Source: Torulaspora globosa (lineage: Eukaryota; Ascomycota; Saccharomycetes; Saccharomycetales; Saccharomycetaceae). Taken from it: a stretch of 64,000 nucleotides of DNA. The notes beneath the pieces are model-generated. The model had not been told where the DNA came from and made no database searches. It saw only the letters and a program-made list of their open reading frames with translations. Below, piece after piece: positions 10,297 through 18,758 of the stretch; positions within the stretch are counted from its first letter, which is position 1; every line of letters starts with the position of its first letter. The stretch spans positions 62,001 through 126,000 of the forward strand of contig NC_050730.1 in assembly GCF_014133895.1 (NCBI RefSeq), written 5' to 3'. The position numbers and the translations under genes are program-made.

Positions 10297-11598
10297 ATGG
10301 TTAACGTGGTGTTAGGATCCCAATGGGGTGACGAAGGTAAAGGCAAGCTAGTTGACTTGTTGGTGGGTGATTACGACCTAGTCGCTCGTTGTGCCGGGGG
10401 AAACAATGCTGGCCATACGATTGTGGTTGATGGCGTGAAATATGACTTCCACATGTTGCCCTCTGGGCTGGTTAATCCTAACTGCCAGAACCTTTTGGGT
10501 AACGGTGTTGTGGTTCATGTGCCATCGTTCTTCAAAGAGCTGGAAACGTTGGAGGCTAAGGGATTGGAAAATGCCAGGGAGAGACTGTTCATCTCGTCTA
10601 GGGCGCATTTAGTGTTTGACTTCCATCAGCGGACTGATAAGCTGAGAGAAGTTGAGCTCTCGGGCCAGGCTAAGGACGGTAAAAACATCGGCACCACTGG
10701 TAAAGGTATCGGTCCAACGTACTCGACCAAGGCTTCGAGATCTGGTATCAGAGTTCACCATTTGGTCAACGACAACCCTGAGGCATGGGACGACTTTGTG
10801 GTTAAGTACAGAAGGCTCTTGGAGACGAGAAAGCAGCGTTATGGCGACTTCGAGTACGATGCTGAGGCAGAGTTGGCTCGCTACAAGAAGTACAAGGAGG
10901 AGCTTAAGCCCTTTGTTGTGGACTCTGTGGTTTTTATGCACAAGGCCATCGAGGCAAAGAAGAAGATCCTAGTCGAGGGTGCCAATGCGCTAATGTTGGA
11001 TATCGACTTCGGTACTTATCCCTACGTCACCTCCTCCAACACCGGTATCGGTGGTGTGGTCACCGGTTTGGGTATTCCACCACGTACTGTGGATGAAGTT
11101 TACGGTGTGGTGAAAGCCTACACGACCAGAGTCGGCGAAGGTCCTTTCCCAACCGAGCAGTTGAACGAGTACGGTGAGAAACTGCAGGAAATTGGTGCCG
11201 AGTTTGGTGTCACTACTGGACGTAAGCGCCGTTGCGGTTGGTTGGATCTTGTCATACTGAAATACTCCACCTTGATCAACGGGTACACGAGTTTGAACAT
11301 AACGAAATTGGATGTCTTAGACACCTTTGAGGAGATTCCTGTCGGAATTTCTTACTCTCTAAACGGAAAGAAATTAGACTTGTTCCCAGAGGATTTGACG
11401 ACTTTGGGCAAAGTTGACGTGGAATATGTTACTTTGCCCGGCTGGAATCAGGACATAACGAAGGTTAAGTCATACGATGAATTGCCCGAGAATGCTAAGA
11501 AATACTTGAAATTTATCGAGGACTTCGTTGGCGTCCCAATCGAGTGGGTTGGTACTGGTCCTGCCAGAGACAGCATGCTGCACAAGAACATCAAATAA
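10297..11598 (+). CDS. ADE12: Adenylosuccinate synthase
   Basis: Translation from the ATG at 10297 gives 433 residues, the exact S. cerevisiae length, beginning [20 protein letters not shown]. The frame can be extended 11 codons upstream but only from a non-ATG codon. Visible GTP/IMP-binding elements are the GDEGKGK P-loop (residues 12-18), GNNAGHTIV with catalytic His, [40 protein letters not shown] and [10 protein letters not shown]. The enzyme joins IMP and aspartate using GTP in the first committed step to AMP. Codon use is strongly biased to favoured yeast codons in the first half. It is convergent with ALG9 with only 35 bp between stops, as YNL220W-YNL219C. Confidence 0.99.
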   Translation: MVNVVLGSQWGDEGKGKLVDLLVGDYDLVARCAGGNNAGHTIVVDGVKYDFHMLPSGLVNPNCQNLLGNGVVVHVPSFFKELETLEAKGLENARERLFISSRAHLVFDFHQRTDKLREVELSGQAKDGKNIGTTGKGIGPTYSTKASRSGIRVHHLVNDNPEAWDDFVVKYRRLLETRKQRYGDFEYDAEAELARYKKYKEELKPFVVDSVVFMHKAIEAKKKILVEGANALMLDIDFGTYPYVTSSNTGIGGVVTGLGIPPRTVDEVYGVVKAYTTRVGEGPFPTEQLNEYGEKLQEIGAEFGVTTGRKRRCGWLDLVILKYSTLINGYTSLNITKLDVLDTFEEIPVGISYSLNGKKLDLFPEDLTTLGKVDVEYVTLPGWNQDITKVKSYDELPENAKKYLKFIEDFVGVPIEWVGTGPARDSMLHKNIK

Positions 11599-11633
11599 AC
11601 GAAGTTACACAGATTTGTTATATAAAATTATCT

Positions 11634-13301
11634 TTACTCTAGATGCGAAGGGATATCGATCTTCTCATATAAACAGTACTCCACCTTCTCCGCGCCATAG
11701 TATCTGTCCCAGCTGGTAGGGAGTAACGACTTCATGAAGCCTGCGAGCTTCCAAGGAATATAAAAGGCTCTTCCAAAAATCTTGGAATGATCGACGTCTA
11801 TGAAATCAGCACACCTTAGCACTCTCCAGTTTGCTGGCATAGCCAATGGATCATAGGCGTCCTTTTCCCGATTGGCAGGAATCACTATATCGACGTAATA
11901 ATCACATTCGTCGGCGTCCCAAATTTTGCCACCGTCAAAAATATTCTTCTTGTTCATACCTTTTGGAACCTCTCTGATCTTAGAAAAGATCGAGCCTACC
12001 TCCGGAAAATCTCCAGGAAGCAATCCGTCAAATCCGGATGCTGTGAATCGTAATCTGTGGTTATCTGGTAAGAAGAAAGAGTTGGGGAAGTGATACCATT
12101 CTCTTCCGGTGCACACATTAGAAACCTGTGGCCCTGCAGAATTCGAAAGATGTAAGTCGGAGTATACCGTCAGCGGCGCACTATAGTTCACTGTAAGTGC
12201 TACAATACGAGAGAGACCGATTAACATGACAGTTGAAAACGTAGCGATTTTGAAAAACCTCTTGAGTGCCTTAGCACCATCAAAAGGCTGTAGCAAATTG
12301 CTGAGGCCGACGCTAGCGCTCAACGTAACCAAAGCGTAGACAGGATAAAGAAACCTTTCCTCTTTGTGGGGTTGACCGGTAAACACGCTTAACCACAGCA
12401 GCAACGAAGTCCAGAGCGGCCACAACTTGAGGTGGAAAACACCCACGACGGACAGTAGCAGAACGGGAAGTGGAAAATTCAAAACCATATTGAACAGGTA
12501 ATATTTCCATGATTCCACGCCAAAAATATTAGGCCCAGACTCTTCATCTGCATTCAGCACATTGTACCAGAATATGTTCCAGCTTACAGGAGCAAATTTC
12601 CCGTAGAACAGCGTGTCTACTGCGACCGTAACCGTTGTGACAGCCGCAATTATGACCATGGAATCAAAAGCCGTGCGCATCGTAGCGATCAAGCTGTGCT
12701 TCGCGAAATAGTGCAGACATAATGGCACGCTCAGCACCAACACAAATGGCCATCCGACGATCCCGGCAACAACGTTAAAAGTAAGACTTGCCAAAAAGCT
12801 AGACGTAGAGTTTCTCGACAAATACCGTAGCGCGTACTTGATTGAACCCAGATACAGAAGCATTGCCACGGAAGAAGGCAGCAGTTCCACCGAAGCGTGG
12901 AACCATCCGGGGCTGAACATCTGGAACACCAGCCACGAGTTAGCGACTTTTAAAGACAGCGTGTTTGCAATCTCGCGGTGAACACTGCACTCCAGCACAT
13001 AGCTAGCGATTCCCAACACAGCCCGTATGACGTAAAAGTTCCAATCGGCATCGAAGCTTGCGATCTTGTTCAACGGGTACAGAATCCCCCAGAAGGGCAC
13101 CAAAAATGCCCACGACCTTATCGCGTATTCTGGCGAATACTCCCAGGTTTGCTTGCCAAACCCTCTAACCAGCAAATTCAACGGTTCCCAATAGTTGAAG
13201 GTCTCATCACAATCCGAAATCACAGACACCACGGGCTGCAAAGCCAACCTTAAGAAACCGAGTAAAAGAAGCAGCACGGCCGTAAGCAGCTTGCAATTCA
13301 T
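11634..13301 (-). CDS. ALG9: Alg9 alpha-1,2-mannosyltransferase (N-glycan assembly)
   Basis: Translation from the ATG at 13301 (MNCKLLTAVL) gives 555 residues, identical in length to S. cerevisiae Alg9; the 12-codon upstream extension lacks an ATG. It is a GT22-family multispanning ER membrane enzyme that adds mannoses 7 and 9 to the lipid-linked oligosaccharide in the lumen. Near the N-terminus, SDCDETFNYWEPLNLLVRGF (residues 29-48) contains the conserved luminal acidic motif. NPGWFHASVELLPSS-like (here SPGWFHASVELLPSSVAMLL) and PHKEERFLYPVYALVTL are further family blocks. Many hydrophobic helices follow, then a soluble C-terminal part with CTGREWYHFPNSFFLPDNHR. Confidence 0.98.
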   Translation of the reverse strand: MNCKLLTAVLLLLLGFLRLALQPVVSVISDCDETFNYWEPLNLLVRGFGKQTWEYSPEYAIRSWAFLVPFWGILYPLNKIASFDADWNFYVIRAVLGIASYVLECSVHREIANTLSLKVANSWLVFQMFSPGWFHASVELLPSSVAMLLYLGSIKYALRYLSRNSTSSFLASLTFNVVAGIVGWPFVLVLSVPLCLHYFAKHSLIATMRTAFDSMVIIAAVTTVTVAVDTLFYGKFAPVSWNIFWYNVLNADEESGPNIFGVESWKYYLFNMVLNFPLPVLLLSVVGVFHLKLWPLWTSLLLWLSVFTGQPHKEERFLYPVYALVTLSASVGLSNLLQPFDGAKALKRFFKIATFSTVMLIGLSRIVALTVNYSAPLTVYSDLHLSNSAGPQVSNVCTGREWYHFPNSFFLPDNHRLRFTASGFDGLLPGDFPEVGSIFSKIREVPKGMNKKNIFDGGKIWDADECDYYVDIVIPANREKDAYDPLAMPANWRVLRCADFIDVDHSKIFGRAFYIPWKLAGFMKSLLPTSWDRYYGAEKVEYCLYEKIDIPSHLE

Positions 13302-13733
13302 CTCACAGCTTGTCCAATTGGCCCAAACAACGCTCACAACTACTCAGCAGCTTCATCCAAGCCTCTTCTATCAGTTGCTCTACAACTTCATTACCTGTTA
13401 AGTAAAGGCCCGCGTTTGTTACGCAGGGCCCAGTAAGACACTATACGACAAAACGTGCAAAGGGGAACCTTTGAGCACTCCTGGAAGCTATATAAGCCGT
13501 CAATGGCGTTGCACCACCGTCCAGACAGCATGGAAGCTAGCCAAGGCTCAGCTCGATTTCGAAGCAGATCTCTAGCAGCGATGTTGCGAGATTTCTCCCG
13601 GCACGGGTAAGGCGAGATTCGTTATCAATTGATATTTCACTCGTTTCTCCAAGGCAGGCGACCAATATAAAGAGAGAGGTTGGTGAGATTGCTGGATTGA
13701 CGCCTGGAAGCCACCGATTCGACACTGCTAAAA
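13302..13733. promoter_or_regulatory. Divergent promoter region ALG9 / PHO13
   Basis: There is no gene in this 432 bp. A TATA-like TATATAAG lies near 13488, and a pyrimidine/purine-rich stretch precedes PHO13. I see no strong factor site. Confidence 0.5.
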
Positions 13734-14663
13734 ATGACTACCGATGGCCCTATGAAGATAGATTCGAAGGCAGTTGCCCAAGAGTTTCTCGACAGCTTCG
13801 ATACGTTTCTGTTCGACTGTGATGGAGTGTTGTGGCTCGGAACTCATCTCCTACCCAGCATCAGAGAGACCCTGGAGCTACTGAACAGCCTGGGCAAGCA
13901 GTTGGTTTTCGTGACTAATAACTCGACCAAGTCTCGTGCGGCATACACCAAGAAATTTGCTTCATTTGGGATCAGTGTCCGCGAGGACCAGATTTTCACC
14001 TCTGGCTATGCTTCAGCGGTCTACGTTCGTGATTTCCTGAAGCTTGAGCCTGGCACGGATAAGGTTTGGGTCTTTGGTGAGAGCGGGATCAGTGAGGAAC
14101 TCGGTTTGATGGGATATGAGTGCCTTGGCGGGAGCGATCCAAGGCTGGACGAGCCTTTTGATCACAAGAGTTCACCATTTCTGGTCGACGGATTGGATCC
14201 CGCAGTTCGTTGCGTCGTAGCAGGTCTGGACTCCAAGATCAACTACCATCGCTTGGCAGTTAGTCTTCAGTATCTGCAGAAGGGAGACCAGGTGCACTTT
14301 GTTGGCACCAATGTGGACTCTACGTTCCCGCAGAAGGGGTTTATCTTCCCTGGTGCAGGGTCCTGCATCGCCTCGCTTGCGTGCGCGTCCGGCAGGACAC
14401 CCACGTATTGCGGCAAGCCCAACATGAACATGCTGAACACCATCGTCTCTGCAAAGAAGCTTGACAGATCTAGGTGCTGTATGGTGGGCGACAGACTGAA
14501 CACTGACATCAAGTTCGGAGTCGAGGGTGAGCTTGGAGGTACTTTGCTTGTTCTCACGGGTATCGAGACGGAGGAAAGGGCCCTCGAAGTGAGCCAGGAG
14601 CACCCTAACCCTAGGTACTACGCAGAAAAGCTTGGCGATGTATACGAATTGACGATGCGCTAG
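13734..14663 (+). CDS. PHO13: Pho13, HAD phosphatase of the phosphoglycolate phosphatase type
   Basis: This 309-residue HAD-superfamily enzyme has motif I FDCDGVLW (Asp28 nucleophile, Asp30), motif [11 protein letters not shown] and motif [15 protein letters not shown] near residue 245. The C2-type cap is typical of the Pho13/PGP family, which removes phosphate from metabolic side products such as 2-phospholactate and 4-phosphoerythronate and was first found as p-nitrophenylphosphatase. GSTFPQKG-like cap residues appear in [19 protein letters not shown]. The ATG at 13734 is the first; a second at 13752 is possible. It corresponds to YDL236W, the chromosome IV neighbour of AIM6, here separated from AIM6 by chromosome XIV genes. 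Confidence 0.97.
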   Translation: MTTDGPMKIDSKAVAQEFLDSFDTFLFDCDGVLWLGTHLLPSIRETLELLNSLGKQLVFVTNNSTKSRAAYTKKFASFGISVREDQIFTSGYASAVYVRDFLKLEPGTDKVWVFGESGISEELGLMGYECLGGSDPRLDEPFDHKSSPFLVDGLDPAVRCVVAGLDSKINYHRLAVSLQYLQKGDQVHFVGTNVDSTFPQKGFIFPGAGSCIASLACASGRTPTYCGKPNMNMLNTIVSAKKLDRSRCCMVGDRLNTDIKFGVEGELGGTLLVLTGIETEERALEVSQEHPNPRYYAEKLGDVYELTMR

Positions 14664-15053
14664 GCAACTTTCATCCTACATCTATATAATTTTGAGGAAA
14701 GAATAAATTCTTGGAGCTCGTAATTTCAGATATACAGGAAATAGAGATATAGAGTTGATGGCCAACTTATCTTTTTTTGTCCTTTTGGTTGTAAACTGTA
14801 AGTAACGTACTAAACGTTAATTTTCCGAAGTCGAAAGTGTCGTTATTCTTTTATTCAGAATAGATAAAGATTAGGTCTGTGGTTGGACCAATCGGCCGTA
14901 GATCAATCCGCCAGTCGCCTCAGAAGGCTCACTGGGTAGCAAATCTTGTGTATCTCTGTAGCCCTCTAGCGATGTCTACTAGCATAGCGTAGCGCGACGC
15001 TAAATTTCCAGCTTCTAGAGAATAGTTCATTACTAACCCGCTGACGAAAGTTG
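14664..15053. other. Intergenic region PHO13 - MGS1
   Basis: These 390 bp hold the PHO13 3' region and the MGS1 promoter. I see AT-rich sequence without a gene. A chance TACTAAC at 15031 lies 17 bp before the MGS1 ATG, without matching splice sites. Confidence 0.5.
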
Positions 15054-16703
15054 ATGAATCATTCAAAGAGCTCTGATGGGCAACTAATTTCATGCCCTGT
15101 TTGCAATAAGCAGATTCCTTACATTTCGATTAACTCACACCTGGATTCTTGTGCCTCTGGGGGCAGTGAGAATGAACCCAAGCGACAACATACCTTAACT
15201 GGTGTCTTGGGTGGAAACAGGAAAAGAAAATCCTCAAATTCCCAAGTTGTTGACTTGGAGGCTGATGAGAGAGTTACACAGGCAGGCTCAAACGACAGTA
15301 AGAAAAGCAAGGAATCAAAAGATTACTCCTTAGATCGGGAATACCGGTGGTTATTGAAAATTAGTCATTTACCACTAAGTGAGAAGCTCAGGCCTAGGGA
15401 TATACGAGACTATGTTGGCCAGCGACACATCCTTTCACAGGAGAATGGAACTCTGTCCAAGTTCGTTAAGCAAGGAATTCTTCCGTCAATGATCCTGTGG
15501 GGACCTCCAGGTGTCGGGAAGACCTCATTGGCACGTTTATTAACCAAGACGGCTTGCGACAGTGGGACCACATACCACTTGATAGAGACAAGCGCGACAA
15601 GAGCCAATACTTCGGAACTTCGTTCGATATTTGAAAAGGCCAAGAACGATTTCAATCTGACGCGAAGAAGAACTGTCTTATTCATTGATGAAATTCATAG
15701 GTTCAATAAGGGTCAACAGGATTTGCTACTTCCTTACGCCGAGAACGGTGATATAGTGCTTATCGGTGCCACTACTGAAAATCCAAGTTTCCAACTCAAC
15801 AACGCTCTGATAAGTCGGTGCCATGTATTTGTTCTTAATAAACTCAACCTTACCGAGAGCTGCATCGTCTTATCTAGAGGCATAGCTCTGCTAAATAAGT
15901 GCAGGCAGATGATATGGAAAGTCGGGCATCCATTAAAGCTTTCAAGAGCCATTCTAAAATATATTGTTGATTTGTCAATGGGAGACATCCGTCGCGCACT
16001 AAATTTACTAGAAATGATAGAAGTATCTAGCAGAGATACTGGACCGAAAGAGCTGACAATTGAAGATGCTCGGTCGATGATCAAAAACAACAGTGAAGAC
16101 GGCCTAAACACATATTACGACACACATGGTGACAATCATTACGACACCATCTCCGCCTTTCACAAAGCCATTCGTGGTTCGGATGAGAATGCATCACTTT
16201 ATTATTTGGCACGTATGCTACAAGGCGGCGAAGATCCGCTTTACATAGCCCGCCGAATGATCCGAATTGCCAGCGAAGATATAGGATTAGCCGATAACAG
16301 CCTTTTGCCTCTCGCAGTAGCCGCACATGATGCTGTAACGAAGCTAGGGCTGCCCGAGGCAGACCTTGCTCTTGCTCAGTGCTGTGTCGCCCTGGCTCGC
16401 TCACCAAAGTCGGTGGAGGTTTACCGTGGTTGGAACAAACTGAAAGCAATGCTCAAGGAAAACACATTCTCCTTGGCTAGCAGTGGCATCCCCATGCACA
16501 TACGGAATGCGCCAACGGAACTCATGAAGGAGCTCGGCTATCACAAAGGTTACAAGTATAATCCCGATTACCTAGACGGTAAAGTGAAGCAGGAGTATTT
16601 CCCACAGGAAGTCCTGGAACAGTGTCCGGACCGGAGCGATTTAATCTTTGTCAACGGGAAACCGCTTGGTGACCAGATCGACTCGGACTTGGAAAACGAA
16701 TAA
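15054..16703 (+). CDS. MGS1: Mgs1/WRNIP1 AAA+ ATPase for genome maintenance
   Basis: The 549-residue protein starts at the ATG at 15054. A UBZ4-type zinc finger lies at residues 14-33 (Cys14, Cys17, His29, Cys33 in SCPVCNKQIPYISINSHLDS), which in this family binds ubiquitinated PCNA. The AAA+ core follows: box VII region LRPRDIRDYVGQ, Walker A GPPGVGKTS (about 150-158), Walker B LFIDEIHRF, sensor 1 IGATTENPSF and sensor 2 GDIRRALNLLE. The RarA/MgsA C-terminal domain begins around NYYDTHGDNHYD-like sequence (here TYYDTHGDNHYDTISAFHKA). Mgs1 acts in replication fork maintenance and post-replication repair. It corresponds to YNL218W, after ALG9 in chromosome XIV order. Confidence 0.97.
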   Translation: MNHSKSSDGQLISCPVCNKQIPYISINSHLDSCASGGSENEPKRQHTLTGVLGGNRKRKSSNSQVVDLEADERVTQAGSNDSKKSKESKDYSLDREYRWLLKISHLPLSEKLRPRDIRDYVGQRHILSQENGTLSKFVKQGILPSMILWGPPGVGKTSLARLLTKTACDSGTTYHLIETSATRANTSELRSIFEKAKNDFNLTRRRTVLFIDEIHRFNKGQQDLLLPYAENGDIVLIGATTENPSFQLNNALISRCHVFVLNKLNLTESCIVLSRGIALLNKCRQMIWKVGHPLKLSRAILKYIVDLSMGDIRRALNLLEMIEVSSRDTGPKELTIEDARSMIKNNSEDGLNTYYDTHGDNHYDTISAFHKAIRGSDENASLYYLARMLQGGEDPLYIARRMIRIASEDIGLADNSLLPLAVAAHDAVTKLGLPEADLALAQCCVALARSPKSVEVYRGWNKLKAMLKENTFSLASSGIPMHIRNAPTELMKELGYHKGYKYNPDYLDGKVKQEYFPQEVLEQCPDRSDLIFVNGKPLGDQIDSDLENE

Positions 16704-16795
16704 AATGCATATGTTACACACCTACGCAGCACCCCGTATACTTCTACGTAAGAGACCATGCCGCATGAGATCAAAGACCGTTCACATGGCAGTCG

Positions 16796-17275
16796 CTACA
16801 GCTCGGCACCGTAGTACGCGGACAATTCCTTCCTTGCCAACGAAAACTCGTATCTAGCCTGTTCCAGAGCTTCTGAGATCAACTTCAAGTAGAACGAATC
16901 CTCGTGCGAGTCTCCAATCCGCGTGTCCATGTACTCGCCCGGCTTTGGAATTTCTAGCGGCGATTGGTACACCAAATATTTCTTCTCAGGGAACCGATTC
17001 TCCTTCTTTCTCCCCAGGTTCTGAATCCGCTCACACACCCACGCGATCCTCTGCAACCCCAATGCCGCAGACGACCCTTTCAAGAAATGACCCAGATTCG
17101 CCAAACTCTTCAGATCTCCGGCATCTTCCAGGTTCGTTTGCATCTGCCGGAACGTCGTCTCTGCCTGCTCGAAATACTGTATAATCAATCCTTTTGAGAA
17201 CTCCGGATCGTCCTCATCCATAGAGACTATTTCATTCAGTATATTCCAATCAACGATCTCTTTTGGAATGGGCAT
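16796..17275 (-). CDS. YPD1: Ypd1 histidine phosphotransfer protein
   Basis: The 159-residue HPt protein starts at the ATG at 17275; two codons can be added upstream only from a TTG. The phosphorylated histidine is His63 in ANLGHFLKGSSAALGL. Ypd1 passes phosphate from the osmosensor kinase Sln1 to the response regulators Ssk1 (HOG pathway) and Skn7, in cytoplasm and nucleus. The four-helix bundle is evident from the long amphipathic stretches. A Lys/Arg-rich loop (LGRKKENRFPEKKYL) separates the last helices, as in yeast Ypd1. Its neighbours MGS1 and PPN2 are chromosome XIV genes while YPD1 (YDL235C) is from chromosome IV, part of the interleaving. Confidence 0.97.
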   Translation of the reverse strand: MPIPKEIVDWNILNEIVSMDEDDPEFSKGLIIQYFEQAETTFRQMQTNLEDAGDLKSLANLGHFLKGSSAALGLQRIAWVCERIQNLGRKKENRFPEKKYLVYQSPLEIPKPGEYMDTRIGDSHEDSFYLKLISEALEQARYEFSLARKELSAYYGAEL

Positions 17276-17579
17276 TGCCAATCACAGTTCTGCCGATCTA
17301 CCGAACCAAACCACTCGCTGAAAACCCACAGTAAAAGCTCAAGATCTGGACTGATTCCCGCAAGACTCTCGACCCCCAACTGCCACAACATACCGCAATC
17401 TTCATCGTCAACAGGGTCCGGGTCTTCATAAGTTTAGCATCCAGCTTCCAGCAGCTGGGAGTTGCAAGAAGACCCACGTGACCAAGTTCCAAGCTATAAG
17501 GGAAATGGGTATATAAGAGGCCCTGAGATCCAGGTTCGATGCCAACCAGTTCCACGGTTGGGAGGACTGAGGCTGATTG
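17276..17579. promoter_or_regulatory. Divergent promoter region YPD1 / PPN2 with a CACGTG site at 17475-17480
   Basis: This 304 bp gap contains CCCACGTGACC, whose CACGTG core is the Pho4 (and Cbf1) binding site, about 100 bp upstream of PPN2. A TATA-like TATATAAGAG lies near 17511. Since PPN2 is a polyphosphatase and Pho4 drives phosphate-starvation genes, Pho4 control is plausible; the flank TCACGTG on the opposite strand also fits Cbf1. Confidence 0.55.
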
Positions 17580-18554
17580 ATGACGAGAGCGCTCAGATTT
17601 GCTGCTGCTGGACTGCTGGTACTTGGACTTACGGCGATTGGCGTTCTGAAAAGTGGCTGGATGGCTGAGACCGACGCGCTTGAGAGGGAGACAGCGGCGC
17701 CGTGGCTGCCGCCCATTGGGCTGATAGAGAAGGTGGTTTGCGACGGCAATCGCGACTTCCGCTTGCTGTTTATTGGAGACGTTCACGGCCAGTACCAGGA
17801 GTTGATGCGTCTGATCGAAGACGAGGCCGGCGGGTTGGACGACGAGACGACCGTGGTGCTGCTGGGAGACATGGTTAGCAAAGGACCGGATTCCGACAAG
17901 GTAGCCGATTTTGTGCTGCAGAACAGAGATAGGGTAAAGTTTGTCTTCGGGAACCACGAGCTGGCCACGCTGTTTGCATATGTGAACCCGGAGCTGAACT
18001 GCAAGCCGCTCGAAAAGGTGCAAGAGCGTCTCCTGCCGCTTAGATTCAGCGATACGAAAGAGCTGTTTTTTCCAAGAGATCTGTCCAAGGTGAAGAAGTC
18101 GCACTCGTCGCTGGCGAAGCAACTTGGCTTTGATGTCTTGAAGCGCCTCGCGTTGCATGGGTCGCTGGCGCTGCGCTTCGAACTGCCGACGAAACAGACG
18201 CTGTACGCGGTGCATGCCGGGATGCTGCCGGGCGACTTCGCCGACACAACGCCCTCGGTGCACTCGCTCACCGAGATGAAGTTTGTAGATCCGGCAAACT
18301 GGAAACGTACCTCCAAGAGCAAGTTCCCGGGCGCTGAAAGATGGTACAAGCTGTGGGATCGCAGCAGCCCGAAGCGCACGACGGTGCTCTACGGACACGA
18401 CGCCAGGAGCGGTCTCAACCTGCGCGACCGCACCAAGGGGCTCGATTCGGCGTGCGTAAAAGGCGGAAAACTCACCGCTTTGGAGTACACATACAGTCAC
18501 AAGAAGGGTGAAGTTACCACCAGACTTCTACAGACCAAATGTGTCCAAGACTAG
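17580..18554 (+). CDS. PPN2: Ppn2 vacuolar endopolyphosphatase
   Basis: The 324-residue PPP-type metallophosphoesterase starts at the ATG at 17580. Residues 5-24 form a single N-terminal hydrophobic segment, a type II anchor. Metal-binding motifs run in the standard order: FIGDVHGQYQEL, LLGDMVSKGPDS, FVFGNHELA, YAVHAGMLPGD and LYGHDARSGL. In S. cerevisiae the orthologue YNL217W is a vacuolar Zn-dependent endopolyphosphatase that cleaves long polyphosphate chains. The coding region is GC-rich, and long antisense open frames (such as 17298-18500 on the minus strand) are shadows of it. It lies upstream of RAP1 in the same orientation, as YNL217W-YNL216W. Confidence 0.93.
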   Translation: MTRALRFAAAGLLVLGLTAIGVLKSGWMAETDALERETAAPWLPPIGLIEKVVCDGNRDFRLLFIGDVHGQYQELMRLIEDEAGGLDDETTVVLLGDMVSKGPDSDKVADFVLQNRDRVKFVFGNHELATLFAYVNPELNCKPLEKVQERLLPLRFSDTKELFFPRDLSKVKKSHSSLAKQLGFDVLKRLALHGSLALRFELPTKQTLYAVHAGMLPGDFADTTPSVHSLTEMKFVDPANWKRTSKSKFPGAERWYKLWDRSSPKRTTVLYGHDARSGLNLRDRTKGLDSACVKGGKLTALEYTYSHKKGEVTTRLLQTKCVQD

Positions 18555-18758
18555 GCCCACTGCCGGGCTTCATGGCCGTGTCTTCTTCAGTCCGTCTCTG
18601 GCTCAGGTGGTTACCCGTCCCGATTTTCAAGAATCGGGAAGAACCCGCGAAGAGGGCAGGATGAGCTAGAAATCCCAAACATCCACCACCTAAACACCAT
18701 ATAGCTAAGAGCGGGAGGAAGTAGTGGAGCTTCTAGAAGCGAAAGCAGCGCTAGTGTG

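Noticed and set aside
15031..15037. TACTAAC 17 bp upstream of MGS1, suggesting an intron
   Set aside because: No YAG site in the right place and no donor; the MGS1 zinc finger starts normally after the ATG at 15054.
17298..18500. 400-codon open frame on the minus strand
   Set aside because: It is antisense to PPN2, whose metallophosphatase motifs are clear; the antisense frame arises from GC-rich codon use.
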